DNA of 64,000 bases from assembly GCF_000471905.2 (NCBI RefSeq), contig NW_006496077.1:1169531-1233530 (forward strand), read 5' to 3'. Positions within the stretch are counted from its first letter, which is position 1; every line of letters starts with the position of its first letter. This document shows, piece by piece, positions 12,045 through 22,249 of the stretch. The notes beneath the pieces are model-generated. The model was not told where the DNA came from and did no database searches. It saw only the letters and a list, made by a program, of their open reading frames with translations. Source of the stretch: Amborella trichopoda. Taxonomy: Eukaryota; Streptophyta; Magnoliopsida; Amborellales; Amborellaceae. The translations under genes and the position numbers were made by a program.

Positions 12045-12995
12045 CTAATTTTGAGGCCTGAGCATCTTGCTAAGTAATTGCAAATATTCTCCCCTTCGTC
12101 TGAGGTTTCTAGGCTGCCTCTTCAGGCTTCGAATGTTGCTATCTTTGATCTTGTGCCCCAACTTCCCACATTGGAAACAAGCTCTGATTTCCCAATAACA
12201 GGGTTTCATCCCATGTCTCTTCCCACATTTTTTACAAGGCTCTAGTGGGCTTTGAAATGGTATCGGCCTTGCCCTTTTGTTCGTTCCTTCAGAGTGTTGT
12301 CGATTAGATGGTGTGGGCCTATACTGATTTATCTGACTATTCCTATTTTCGTAATCTTCACAGTCTTTTTCAACAATTTGGGCTATGTTCACTATTTCGG
12401 CATAAGTCCTTAGTTTTAAGACTGATATTCTACTTCTAATGGCTAGTCTGAGGCCTCAAAATTTTTTACCTTTCTTTCTTCGTTGTTGACCATATGTGGA
12501 GCGAACCTGGCCAATTCAGTATACTTGGCCTCATACTGTGCTACTGTCTTGCTTCCTTGAACTAATTCCAGAATTCCATTTCTTTTTTGTCTCGAATAAA
12601 ATCTGGCAAGTACTTTCATTAAATGTCTCTAGAAATACCTCCCAAGGTTTATTTTCTTGGACCGATACTCCTTTTGCCATTCGCCAATGTTGTGCTTCAC
12701 CTTCTAACATAAAAACTGTCAAGGCTACCTTCTTATCATCAAGACATTTCATTACCTCGAATATTTTCTCCAATTGCATAATCCATCCCTCGGCTTCTAG
12801 TGGGTTTACAGCACCCTTAAAAGAAGGTGGGTTCAATTTCTTAAATTGTTCGATATTACATCCACCATTTCCCGTAGCTGACTGCCTGGGTGGATTGTTT
12901 GTCTCCATCTGATGTTGCATTAGGGCAACCATACTTTCCAAGGCTTTTTGAATTCCTTCCATATTAGCTTCAGTCATTCTGGATCTTGATCTCAT
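12045..12995 (-). pseudogene. Element C: Gag with zinc knuckle
   Basis: Starts at MRSRSRMTEANMEGIQ (ATG at 12,995). The Gag core includes KLNPPSFKGAVNPLEAEGW and MLEGEAQHW, as in plant chromovirus Gag. The frame breaks near 12,560. The C-terminal part (12,392-12,045) has a pre-knuckle CKKCGKRHGMKPC and a CCHC knuckle CFQCGKLGHKIKDS whose last cysteine is Ser. Gag packages the RNA genome. The start is chosen because it follows the primer-binding site by about 65 bp and matches the usual Gag N-terminus. Confidence 0.8.
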
Positions 12996-13060
12996 ACCGG
13001 TCTGTACATACAATAAATATGACTTAAAGTACATTCTTTTAAAATTTCCTAGGAATCTTA

Positions 13061-13084
13061 AACCTATTGCTCTACTACCATAAT
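13061..13084 (-). other. Element C primer-binding site
   Basis: Immediately inside the LTR end (TATGACA), the minus strand reads ATTATGGTAGTAGAGCAAT then AGGTT. This is a degenerate form of the initiator-methionine tRNA primer site TGGTATCAGAGC used by many plant Ty3/gypsy elements. It fixes the orientation of element C and the LTR edge at 13,085. Confidence 0.65.
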
Positions 13085-13567
13085 TGTCATACCTCAAGAT
13101 TTCTAACATTTCCTAGGTGCGACAGACTATTCTTATACTAGAAAAAATTTAAATTCCTATTANNNNNNNNNNNNNNNNNNNNTTACAAGGGAGAATTTAG
13201 TTATGACATGACTGCATCTTCTTCACAAGTTGGTCCTGATGTGCATTTAACTATGAGACTGCAATTACCCTGAAAAAAATTTACCATAGTTTGGTGAGTT
13301 TGGCTACTTAGTAAGTGATCGTCATGGTCCTAAAAATAATCATGGTTGGAAGATATAAACATTTTCTGAAGAATATATGTTAAAAAAACAACCTGAGGAA
13401 GAATTTCGAGAAAAGGCATTTATAGATAACAATCTCACTTTCACAATCCACAGTTAAACATAATATAAATGATGGAAATGTATATAAACATTTTAACAGA
13501 AATGCATAATTAAAAGGATTTCACAAAATACCCTACTAGCTTCCCAAGTAGGTCACCTATATACCCA
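13085..13567 (-). mobile_element. Element C 5' LTR, truncated (contains N gap)
   Basis: The 3' end of the 5' LTR of element C, ending in TGACA at 13,085 next to the primer site. It is the reverse complement of 14,618-15,215, with scattered differences (about 7% by eye over the first 100 bases). It stops at about 13,567, where the opposite-orientation LTR begins. Confidence 0.75.
13163..13182. other. Assembly gap (20 N)
   Basis: A run of 20 N inside one arm of an inverted LTR repeat. In the other arm the flanking sequences are separated by about 131 bp (15,007-15,137), so the gap probably hides roughly that much sequence and the 20 N is a placeholder. Confidence 0.9.
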
Positions 13568-13702
13568 CCATTTTGAGTAAGTGACTTCATTTGAGTAAGT
13601 GACTTCCTATTGCACCATTTTGAGTAAGTGACTTCATTGTCTAGAAGAATAATTCGTATTTTTTTTTAAAAAAATGAAATGATTATTTCTGTCTATTATC
13701 AT

Positions 13703-13990
13703 GAATTTTAGACACGGTAAATTTTAGGCGTAAGGGACTTCATTTTCTTGAAAAATAATCTTTTTAGTAAGATTATGATATTTTATCTATTATTAGGAAT
13801 TTAAATGCTGTAAATTCTTAGAAATAAATTTATTTTTCCTGTCTATTGTTCAGAATTTTTGATACTATAAATTATTAAAATAAATGTGATATTTCCGCTT
13901 TTAGTAAAATTGTGAGATTTCCTTCTATTATTTAGAATATTTAGACATTGTAAAATTCATATGCAAATGACTTCCTCATTATTTGAAAAA
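13703..13990 (+). repeat. Degenerate AT-rich tandem repeats in LTR C
   Basis: Four diverged copies spaced roughly 70-90 bp. Each has a GAATTT-like start, then GTAAATT, then a GACTTC- or AAATAA-type end. The first copy (13,703-13,752) is almost identical to 1,976-2,025. Three short GAGTAAGTGACTTC units precede it at 13,574-13,636. Confidence 0.55.
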
Positions 13991-14331
13991 CTGATATTTC
14001 TGCACATGATTGTAGTATTGCCTATGAACTGATCATTTACGAATTGACAATTTCATAAATTGTGATAATTCTGTATTTAATTTTGGATTCTCATACGGGT
14101 TCTTTTATTGATACCGAACTGTTATCATGTTAGATTTCTAGAATGTCCTTCAGAACTGTTACCTTTCAGAAATTATTGCACAAAATGTTTAAATGGCTAC
14201 CTAAAGATATTTCAATGGAAGTGATTGTTATTAAATTGCTTCAAGTGAATTCATGTTAATGTTTTCAATGATACTTCGCATATATGATATTGTTCCTTTC
14301 TGATGTTTAAAGAGTTTCAGATATAATTTGA

Positions 14332-14640
14332 GTATAAGTGGACCTACAGTGATCGTTAAGACCTATCTGGTTATGTCGGTGGGTACTATTTGGACTCATC
14401 CGGGATGCCGGTGAGGTATGATCGGCTCTACAAGGATTGTTAAGACCTATCTGATTACGCCAGTAGGGATTATTTGGACTCATTCGGGATGTCGGTGAGG
14501 TATGTTTGGACCTACAGGGATTGTTTAGACCTATCCGGTAGGGGCTATTTGGACTCATCCGGTACACTGGTGAGGTATGTTTGGACCTGCAGGGAATGTT
14601 TGGACCCATCAGAACGCTGGTGGGGTATATAGGTGACCTA
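14332..14640 (+). repeat. 84-bp tandem units in LTR C
   Basis: Copies start near 14,332, 14,416, 14,501 and 14,575. Each carries TTTGGAC..TACAGG, GACCTATC and GGACTCATCCGG segments. The last is followed by a hairpin-capable CCTACTTGGTACGCTAGTAGG split as CCTACT with AGTAGG (14,637-14,657). They occupy the same relative position as the hairpin units of LTR B and LTR D. Confidence 0.75.
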
Positions 14641-15215
14641 CTTGGTACGCTAGTAGGGTGTTTTGTGCAATCCTTTTAATTATGCATTTCTGTTAAAATG
14701 TTTTTATGCATTTCCATCATTTGGATTTTGTTTAACTGTGGATTTGTGAAAGTGCAATTGTTATCTATAAATGCCTTTGCTCGAATTCTTCCTCAGGTTG
14801 TTTTTTTAACATACATTCTTCAGAAAATGTTTCTATCTTCCAACCATGATTATGTTTAGGACCATGACGATCACTTACTGAGTAGCCAAACTCACCAAAC
14901 TATGGTAAATATTTTTCAGGGTAATTGCAGTCTCATAATTAAAAGCACATCAGAACCAGCTTGTGAAGAAGATGCAGTCATATCATAACTAAATTCTCCT
15001 TTGTAACTTTTGTTTAACTTTACCACTGTAAGTTTTTGTTCTATCAACAGATGTATACCTAGACTTCATGTTAATAGTTGAGCAAACTTTGTACAAATTT
15101 TAATTAATAGAAAAATTTGTTTTGTTACAATATATATTGATAGGAATTTGAATTTTTCCTAGTATAAGAATAGTCTGTCGCACCTCGAGAAAGTTAGAAA
15201 TCTTAGGGTGTGACA

Positions 15216-16335
15216 CACGGTGCCTATAGCTGTCTGTGAGCCTCCTTCGCGTGCTCGATACCTATCGCCGTTCGTGAGCCTCCTTCACGTGCTTGATACG
15301 TATCGCCGTCTGCGAGCCTCCTTTGCGTGCTCGATACCTATCGTCGTCCGTGAGCCTCCTTCGCGTGCGGGGTGCCTATCGCCATCCGCGAGCCTCCTTC
15401 ACGTGCTCGATGCCCATCGCCGTCCGCGAGCCTCCTTTGTGCTTTTGATGCTCATCTTTGTTCCTCTCGTGTCCCATGCTTATCGCTATGCACCTCACAG
15501 GAACTATCGTTGTGCGCTTCACAAATGGCTATCGTCGTGCGCTTCATGAGAGGCTATCACTGCCTGCGCAGGGGTGCGTTGCCTTCTTATGTTGCCAACA
15601 GCGATGCTTAGCACTGTCCGTAGTTTCCTGCTCCCCTTCCAGCCGTGAGCAGTGGTGTCTAGCACCATCCGAAGACCGTGACAATGGTACTCCACGTCGT
15701 GGGTGGCAACACCAAGTGTTGTCTCATGCCTTCTTTTCATTCTCTCACTTGATTGAGGGTCAACCTAGCCTAGCATCGCCATATCAGCCTCGGTTTCAAG
15801 TAGTATTGTCGTCATGCTGGTCTTGAGTGCCATAACCGTCTTGCTATCACTCCGAGTCGGTCACTGTCCGGCTATCATGCTTGTCTTGTCCCTTCACCAA
15901 ATGTTCTTCTCTTTTCGACTTTTGCTCGAACCTTCCACTTCATCACTCTAACTTCTCACATTCTTTGCCACACGATTGTGCATTGCCCTAAGACAAGGGT
16001 AGGCCCTTCAGCCCACTTGTCTTGCAAATTAATCATAGTGCAGGAAAACAAGAAGATTGCAGGTCAAGGGAGGCGATTCCGAACCAGCTAAAGTAACTGG
16101 GGGTCTTTCCGTCGTGATCTTAGAGGGCACCCACACGAGTCAGCCCGAGTAAGTCACGAACACAGGTGAGGTTGGTTCCCACCTCACATCGAAAATTCCT
16201 CTCATTAGTGAGATACTTGCCTTTGTTCTTAAACAAGATTCCCGATAGAGCAATCTCAAGTTCCAGGTTTTTCGAACCCGTGACGTTGTCACCCCATCAC
16301 CTAGATCCGAAGAGACGAGATCAAGATCCTAACCA
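15216..16335 (+). mobile_element. LTR E copy 2, right part
   Basis: Continuation of LTR E after the element C insertion. It matches the minus-strand LTR E (28,319 to about 29,400) along its length, including AAGACAAGGGTAGGCCCTTC, GCAGGTCAAGGGAGGCGATTC and GGTGAGGTTGGTTCCCACCT segments. Both copies end at CCTAACCA (16,335 here), giving a TG...CA LTR of 2.7-2.9 kb. Small open frames of about 110-120 codons at 15,220-15,830 follow the repeat period and are not supported as genes. Confidence 0.75.
15223..15450 (+). repeat. 38-bp tandem repeat with CTATCGCCG core
   Basis: Six copies with period 37-38 bp (starts near 15,223, 15,261, 15,299, 15,337, 15,375 and 15,412). Each has CCTATCGCCGTCCGTGAGCC followed by a TCCTTCGCGTGCTCGATA-like half. 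A degenerate version lies in the minus-strand LTR E near 29,230-29,450. Confidence 0.85.
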
Positions 16336-17748
16336 TCCACCAGCTAATAAAGTTGGAAAATTTTAATATATTGTATATTTTAAATTATTATATCAAAACC
16401 TACTTTCCCTTTTTTTAACAATTAGTCTAACTGGTACGGTCAATGATTGGATTGGTTTTGATCGGATCAAACACTCACCAATTCAACGGCCAATCTGATC
16501 CTGATCCTGATAATATTGCTTCATAACATCGATGTTTAATGGACCAAATTTTAGTATAAAATGATCTGCCGCTTTTTATATTCCCAAAGAAAAATCCAAA
16601 CAAGTAAATATAAAAAATTAAATTTACAAAAAAGTTATAGACATGGAGCAAATAAAAACTGAAGAACATTTTCATGATTTTCCAAGTAAAACATATTTTC
16701 CCGAAAGATATAGTAGCCCATTATGTCCCGTTGAGGCAAAATACACATAGAGACCATCCGTTTTAATATAAGGAGGTTACAATCACTCTTGTTTATCAAA
16801 TTTCAAATCGAATAGTTGTCGGTATACTATCGACTAAACTCAATACCAAAACAAGAAAAATTTTCAAACTTTGTGATCAAGGTTTTAAAAAGAAACAGAT
16901 CAGTGAACTGGATTGCTCATATGGATTTTCAATCCAATTTCGCAAATCGGCTATCTAGATTGACAATTTGGAAAATAAAATAAATTAAGGGGGGCCGGAT
17001 ACATGGCAGTTCTCTGATAGACGGGTGATAGAACTAGCTAAAACTGGCCATTTAAAATATTAAAAAAAATAAAAAAGTTAAAAATTAAAAAAATGAGCCA
17101 ATTCATATTAGTTCTATGACAGAAACAACGAGTTATGTTAGAGAACAGGCATGAATTGACCAAAACCTGTTGGTTCATATGGGAACCGGAAGACGCCTTA
17201 TATTTACCAGGATATAAATCAGCCGAACTAATCGACCAAAACCTGTTGGTTCATAAGGGAACCTGCCGACTCCTGCTATTTACGAGGATCCAAATCAGCC
17301 CAACCAATTATCGATCTGAATTAGATGATTCTAATCCAACTTGCCGAGTTTTTAAAACCTATTTGTGATATATTCCATGTCATCTAATTTTCCACCAAAT
17401 CGCTTGGAGCAAAGAGCAATCTTGACCTCTTGCAACAAAGATCTCATGGTGTACAATCGGGTTATTGTGGGGTAACTTCCCCGTAACAACTTCTCAAACC
17501 AAGGCAAAGCAAAACATTCCAAATTCATAACCCGTTTCTCAAGGTGTCCTGGTTGGCACGGTTAACACTAATAATGCAACAAAAACAAAGGACAAATGAA
17601 ACAAAAAACTAAAGACACCACAATTACATGCCTTAGGAAATAGCAGAAAAGAGAGAGTTTTAAGAGAGAGAAAGAGAGACTTCAGTTCTAGCAGTAGTCA
17701 CTCTAGTAGAGAGAGAAACAGCAGCTGAAGTAGTAGGCATCCATGAAT
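16336..17748. other. Intergenic sequence downstream of the thaumatin-like gene
   Basis: No gene is visible. A tandem pair with period 76 bp lies at 17,154-17,305; both halves contain GACCAAAACCTGTTGGTTCAT. AT-rich sequence with scattered short repeats fills the rest. Purine-rich GAGAGA tracts at 17,650-17,720 fall where the 3' UTR of the minus-strand gene would be. Confidence 0.5.
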
Positions 17749-18495
17749 TTAGTGACAAAAGATGACCTTGAGCTCAATGGGGGCCTTGCATTCATCCTTG
17801 GCAAAAGGGTTATCGGCAGGGAAAGTATAGGTATCAGGGCAAACGCTCTTGAACCCCTCCGAATAAGATGAAGGCTTGCATTTCCCCTGCCCTGCAAAGG
17901 CTCCCCTGCAACAGTACTCATCATTCTGGAAAGCCTCGCATGCACTCTTGCAGGCCACCACGCGGCTGCCATCGCCTCTGACCACCAGCTGGGCAGGGCA
18001 TGTCTTCAACAAATCGTGCCTGCATCCCACCACAGGGCAGTTGCCTGCCCCGCCGTGAGGAGTCACCGTCATAGGGAGGTTAAATCCGTCCACCAGGCTC
18101 ACCGAATAGGCGGAATTGGTGTTGGGGTTGGTGGGGTTGATAGAGAACTGGGCGATGGTGAAGGGTGGCTTGTTGCCGGTGGCACAGGCGGTGGGGGCGG
18201 GGTTGCAGCCCGTGCGGGCATACACACGGCCAGACCAGGGGGCAGCGGGCATGGCGAAGGATTCGATCTGGAGGGTTTTGAGATAAAATGTTTGTTGGTT
18301 GCCTGTGATGATTTGGGAGCTGCCTTGGTTGGGTTCAATGGACGGCCAAATAGTGAAGGCGCAGTTGTTGACGATTGTGAGGTTTAGGGTGTTTGGAGTT
18401 TGAGTTGCAGGGATCTTGGTGGTGGCGGTCTTGGCGGTGGGGAAGAGGAGAGAGAGGAGGAGGAGGAGAAGAGAGAGTGGGGCGAGTGGGGGCAT
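17749..18495 (-). CDS. Thaumatin-like protein (PR-5 family), single exon
   Basis: A complete 248-residue open frame with a hydrophobic Leu-rich signal peptide (about residues 1-23), so the product should be secreted. It has family landmarks: LTIVNNCAFTIWP at the mature N-terminus, APWSGRVYARTGC, SLVDGFNLPM, CKSACEAF, EYCCRGAF, YSEGFKSVCPDTYTF and a terminal FC motif. Family members bind or degrade cell-wall glucans or act in stress responses. Two oddities: only 14 cysteines are present instead of the usual 16, because the loop normally carrying the third disulfide is deleted (CATG runs straight into NKPPF), breaking the family signature. The acidic-cleft Glu and one Asp are Gln and Ser (IAQF, YSVSLVDG). 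There are no stops or frameshifts, and the ATG lies about 60 bp from a TATA box. Antifungal function is doubtful; the fold is probably retained. Confidence 0.92.
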   Translation of the reverse strand: MPPLAPLSLLLLLLSLLFPTAKTATTKIPATQTPNTLNLTIVNNCAFTIWPSIEPNQGSSQIITGNQQTFYLKTLQIESFAMPAAPWSGRVYARTGCNPAPTACATGNKPPFTIAQFSINPTNPNTNSAYSVSLVDGFNLPMTVTPHGGAGNCPVVGCRHDLLKTCPAQLVVRGDGSRVVACKSACEAFQNDEYCCRGAFAGQGKCKPSSYSEGFKSVCPDTYTFPADNPFAKDECKAPIELKVIFCH

Positions 18496-18554
18496 TGCTA
18501 AGGGACTAGGTACATCTGAAGGGTACTAGGAGTGAAGAGCTCTTGGTGGGCTTG

Positions 18555-18564
18555 CTATTTATAG
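18555..18564 (-). promoter_or_regulatory. TATA box of thaumatin-like gene
   Basis: On the minus strand the sequence reads CTATAAATAG, 60 bp before the ATG at 18,495. This is a strong plant TATA match at a distance that leaves a 5' leader of about 30 bases. Confidence 0.75.
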
Positions 18565-21500
18565 GGAAAGTAGAGAAAAACAGTGTCATGTCTTGCCGCA
18601 TATGTAGAAATGTGTTATTTTTTTCTTGTTTAGAGAGAGAAATAGAGAATATGATTTGGGCTCTTTGTGTTTAGAGAGACAGAGTGAGTTCATTTAAAAA
18701 AATAAAGAGAGAGTTAAGTTTGCATTTGGGTTATCACTCATTAATCATGTGATTTGGATTGCATAACATAAAAAAATTACTTAAAATTACAAAAAATTTG
18801 TAAAATCATACTATCTAAACAACTTCCTTCCAATCAGTGTTTGCAAAATAAAACTGGAACAATTAGTTGGGCATGGGCCCGGAAGAGGTTCAACCGGCCT
18901 AAAAGGTAAACCGGCCGATTCAACTGCTCTATTTGGACGAGCCACGGGCGGTTAAAAATATATTAAAACAATACAAAAAAAAATCTTATAAAATATAAAA
19001 AATATATTTTAAGAATTATTGAACAAAGTAAATCTAAATGAAATGAGGTTGAAAATTAATGAAAAAATCGATTTGTGTTTAGTGGTATTTTTGAAAATAT
19101 TTAAAACAAGATGGAAAAATGTAAAAATAAGTATGAATAACCAAACTAATTTTCACCCTTTACCTTAATGACAAAAAACATTAAAAAATACATTACCAAC
19201 AAAATCCATTATTTTTGGGGTTTTTTATATTTTTTTGAACTTTTTTTAAATACTTGGTCGATCACCAAAACTGGAACCGACCACTGGCAAGTTCCCATCT
19301 AATCGGGCGGTTACCAGTTAGATCGTCCGGTTTTTTCCAACAGCGCTCCCAATAAAGGTTTTTTTTTTTTACAATTTTTTATCCCAAATTTAACTTTTAT
19401 AACAAATACCACCAAGTAAAATAAAAGATAAAATAAAGATCAAAATACTCTTTCGAAAAATCATGCGGTCCAACACAAAATAGTGGCATTCTGGCATAAA
19501 CTAAAGAGATCCGACACAAAATGGGATTGGTATGATACTTTGAACTTTTGAAAACCATGCAATCCTACACGGAGGGCAAACATAAAATGAGGACGGTAAG
19601 ACACTATAGGCATTTGTTTAAAACAAAGCATTGACTTTTTTTGACTTAGGGGTATTGGTTAGAAATGTTTAACTTAGAATAAAAAATAAAAAATAAAAAA
19701 ATATTTGAGGTAGATTGTTTAGAAAGTCATCTTTTCAAAAAGTCTTATGTAATTTTCCCAAGAAACTAAGGGGTGTTTGGTTTTTTTAGAGAGAGAATGT
19801 GCGTTGCGGGGTTTTTTTTATAGAGAGAGAGACTTTGCTGTTTGTTTTTGTAGAGTGCGGTTTTGGTCATGTCCAGAGGCTTTGGGTTTACTTCTCGATT
19901 AAGTTGGAGAAATGCTAAGAAAGTAAGTAGGAAAGGGTGCCTTTCATTATTTTAAAAAGAGAAAAGACGGTCTCCAGCATTTTAGAGAGAGGAAGAACGA
20001 GTGGAGGAGTTTTAGAGAGAGAAACAGGGGCCGCGCCCGGCGTGAAACGCAATGTGCAGTTAAGTAGCACATGCGTGCCGCATGGGATCCCTCGGTTATT
20101 ACACAGTTTTTACGGGTACGGGTGAAACTGATAGTGGCAAGCTGTTTGTCTTCCAGAGGGTAAAATATGGAAACCCTTTTTGGAAGGAGACAATGACATC
20201 TGCTCCTTGTATATTTCTTATCGTGTTTCTTAATTGAAGCAAAAACTTTTTGACCAAATTGTGAATGGATGTTTTTGTGTTCCTTCGGTGTAATTTTAGT
20301 CGGTCTTTTTATATTCTGAATAGGTCTTTTTATATTCAGAAATCGGGCAGTGATTTCATGGAACAGTTGTACCATACATCTAGAAAATCATGTATGTGGT
20401 ATTTTGATAACTCAAAATTGTTTATACCTACTCTTTTCAATTCAATATAAAAAAAAAGAATTCAATTTGAACTCTAGATATGTTCAAAATGAGTTCTCTC
20501 AAAAAATGAATCTAGACTATTCATTTGGTGAATTTCAAGATCTTAGTCTTTATAAACTCAAAATCATTTATATTTTTGTTAACATTTGTTCATCTAATGA
20601 TAATAAAGCCATCCAAAAAAATTAGAAATGAAAAATTCTTTCTAAGGTCTAGATCTAAGCATCTCACCAAAATGAATAACCTATGTTAATTGAGTTTAAA
20701 AAATACTTTCTAGGTTGTATTTTCGAATTTTTCTTTTTTATGATTGTTCATTAGAATGAAAATAATATATATTTCAAATTTTGGATCAACAAATAGCTAT
20801 AACATAGTTTTTGAAGGTTATTGCATCATATTACTATACAGCCGTTACAGAAAATCATTGCCCTTGTCTTTAATTGAACACTGAACTTACTATTTGGTTC
20901 TATAAAAAGGAATAACCAATGTTCGAGTACTCGGTGGCTATCTCAAACTTAGATGTTTGTTTTTTTTATATTTCTTTTCGTGCTTTTTGCAGTATTTATG
21001 AAATACCTCAAGTCACAAATTGATTTTTTTTCAAAATCTTTTTTTCACTATTTTTTTCACAAACAGCTAGAAGAGGTTTAACCGGCCTAACTAGTCAACT
21101 GGCCGATTCAACCGTTTTAACCGGAAAAGTCCTGGAAGGCCAAAAAATTGTTGAAGAAAATAAAAATGCATGTACTTCATTTAATTTTATAATTTTTTAG
21201 GATTTATACTTTTTTTATATTTTCATGCATTTTGGCCCACCCCAACTCGGGCCTGGTGTCTAGGTTTTGGGGCCAGTCGTGCTTACCTACACTCGGAAAT
21301 GTATTTAGGACTAGTTCGGCTTTCTATTGGGCTTTGATATTCTAAAACGAAAATCTGGGCCCATTCAGATTTCTTGTAGGCTTTTTCTGTAGAGAAAGAG
21401 AGAGAGAGCTTTTCGGTGCCGTTTGTGTTCAATACAAGAAACAATTAGCCTAAAAATGTAATGTACTGGTTATGAAATTTGAGGGTTCAAGAATGGTGGA

Positions 21501-22249
21501 GATTCAATGGATTCGTGAGATCTAGGCCTGATGCAAACCTTATGAAGAGGGTTGCCAAGGGCCGGGCGTCGGCAGCCCAATGCCTAATAATTCCAGCTTG
21601 GCATGGATCATGTCCAAGGTGATGTGGCCTAAGCCCTGGCCTGGTCCAAGCCTGGCATTCTTAACTTAGTCCCATGTTTCCAAATGCGAACCCAAGGATT
21701 GGCTTACCGTCCATGGCACCCACAAGATTACAAATTCTTCGATTTTTGTTTCTTTTTGGTTTTTGTGAGAAGAAAATTTATTGCCTTTATATGTTTTTGG
21801 GATTTTTACAATAATATGCATATTTAAGTATTATATTTTATATAAATATAAGGGATTGCATATTATAGTATCATTTATTTTTATTATAAAGAGATCACAA
21901 TTATTTTTAGATGTGAAATTTAATAAACAAAAATATATCACATTCAAAAAAATATTATTTTAAACTTTTTTTCAAAGAACGGCACATCTTTAACAATCGT
22001 ATTTCAAATCTAGCAGTTCGTAATTGTGATGTATTTGTATAAAAAATAAATGTCATCATATATGCATGTCCTAAAGGGACCAGTTTCCGTAGGATTGTGG
22101 TAGTAATTCTTGAAGTTGGGCTGCAGCGACTATCACAATTCATTCATCCGGACGGTGGTGATTTAGCACAGAATCCAAAGAGAAAAACCGGGGCCTCCCA
22201 GTTCCCATTGTGTTTGGGAAAATAGAAAAGAAAATAAAAACTATAGCAC
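18565..22249. other. AT-rich intergenic region
   Basis: No supportable gene. It contains two copies of a GGTTCAACCGGCC-type motif (about 18,888-18,930 and 21,071-21,125) followed by AT-rich sequence, probably ends of old dispersed repeats. GAGAGA tracts lie at 19,788-20,030 and 21,387-21,410. ORFs of 60-142 codons here lack family motifs or codon structure and look like chance frames. Confidence 0.5.

Larger units (their letters stand above)
13568..15215 (+). mobile_element. LTR of element C family in opposite orientation
   Basis: Reads on the + strand as an LTR. It has degenerate AT-rich repeats (13,700-13,990), 84-bp tandem units (14,332-14,640), a CTTACTGAG and TTTTTCAG splice-like block (14,874-14,919), and a terminal GTGTGACA at 15,215. 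No primer site follows; LTR E sequence resumes at 15,216. It is a solo or truncated LTR facing the LTR of element C, and together they form an inverted repeat with about 1 kb of spacer. Confidence 0.7.

Noticed and set aside
15220-15826. 109- and 122-codon + strand ORFs
   Set aside because: The 38-bp repeat of LTR E keeps frames open; the sister copy at 28.3-29.7 kb does not preserve them.
16255-16290. TTTTTCGAACCC segment resembling a tRNA T-arm
   Set aside because: No A-box, no cloverleaf, and it lies inside LTR E.
18016-18387. 123-codon + strand ORF (also 17,876-18,058 and 18,099-18,338 minus)
   Set aside because: Shadows of the thaumatin-like gene in other frames.
20260-20625. Overlapping small + strand ORFs (61-91 codons)
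   Set aside because: AT-rich sequence with no motif, no homologous copy and no splice or promoter context.
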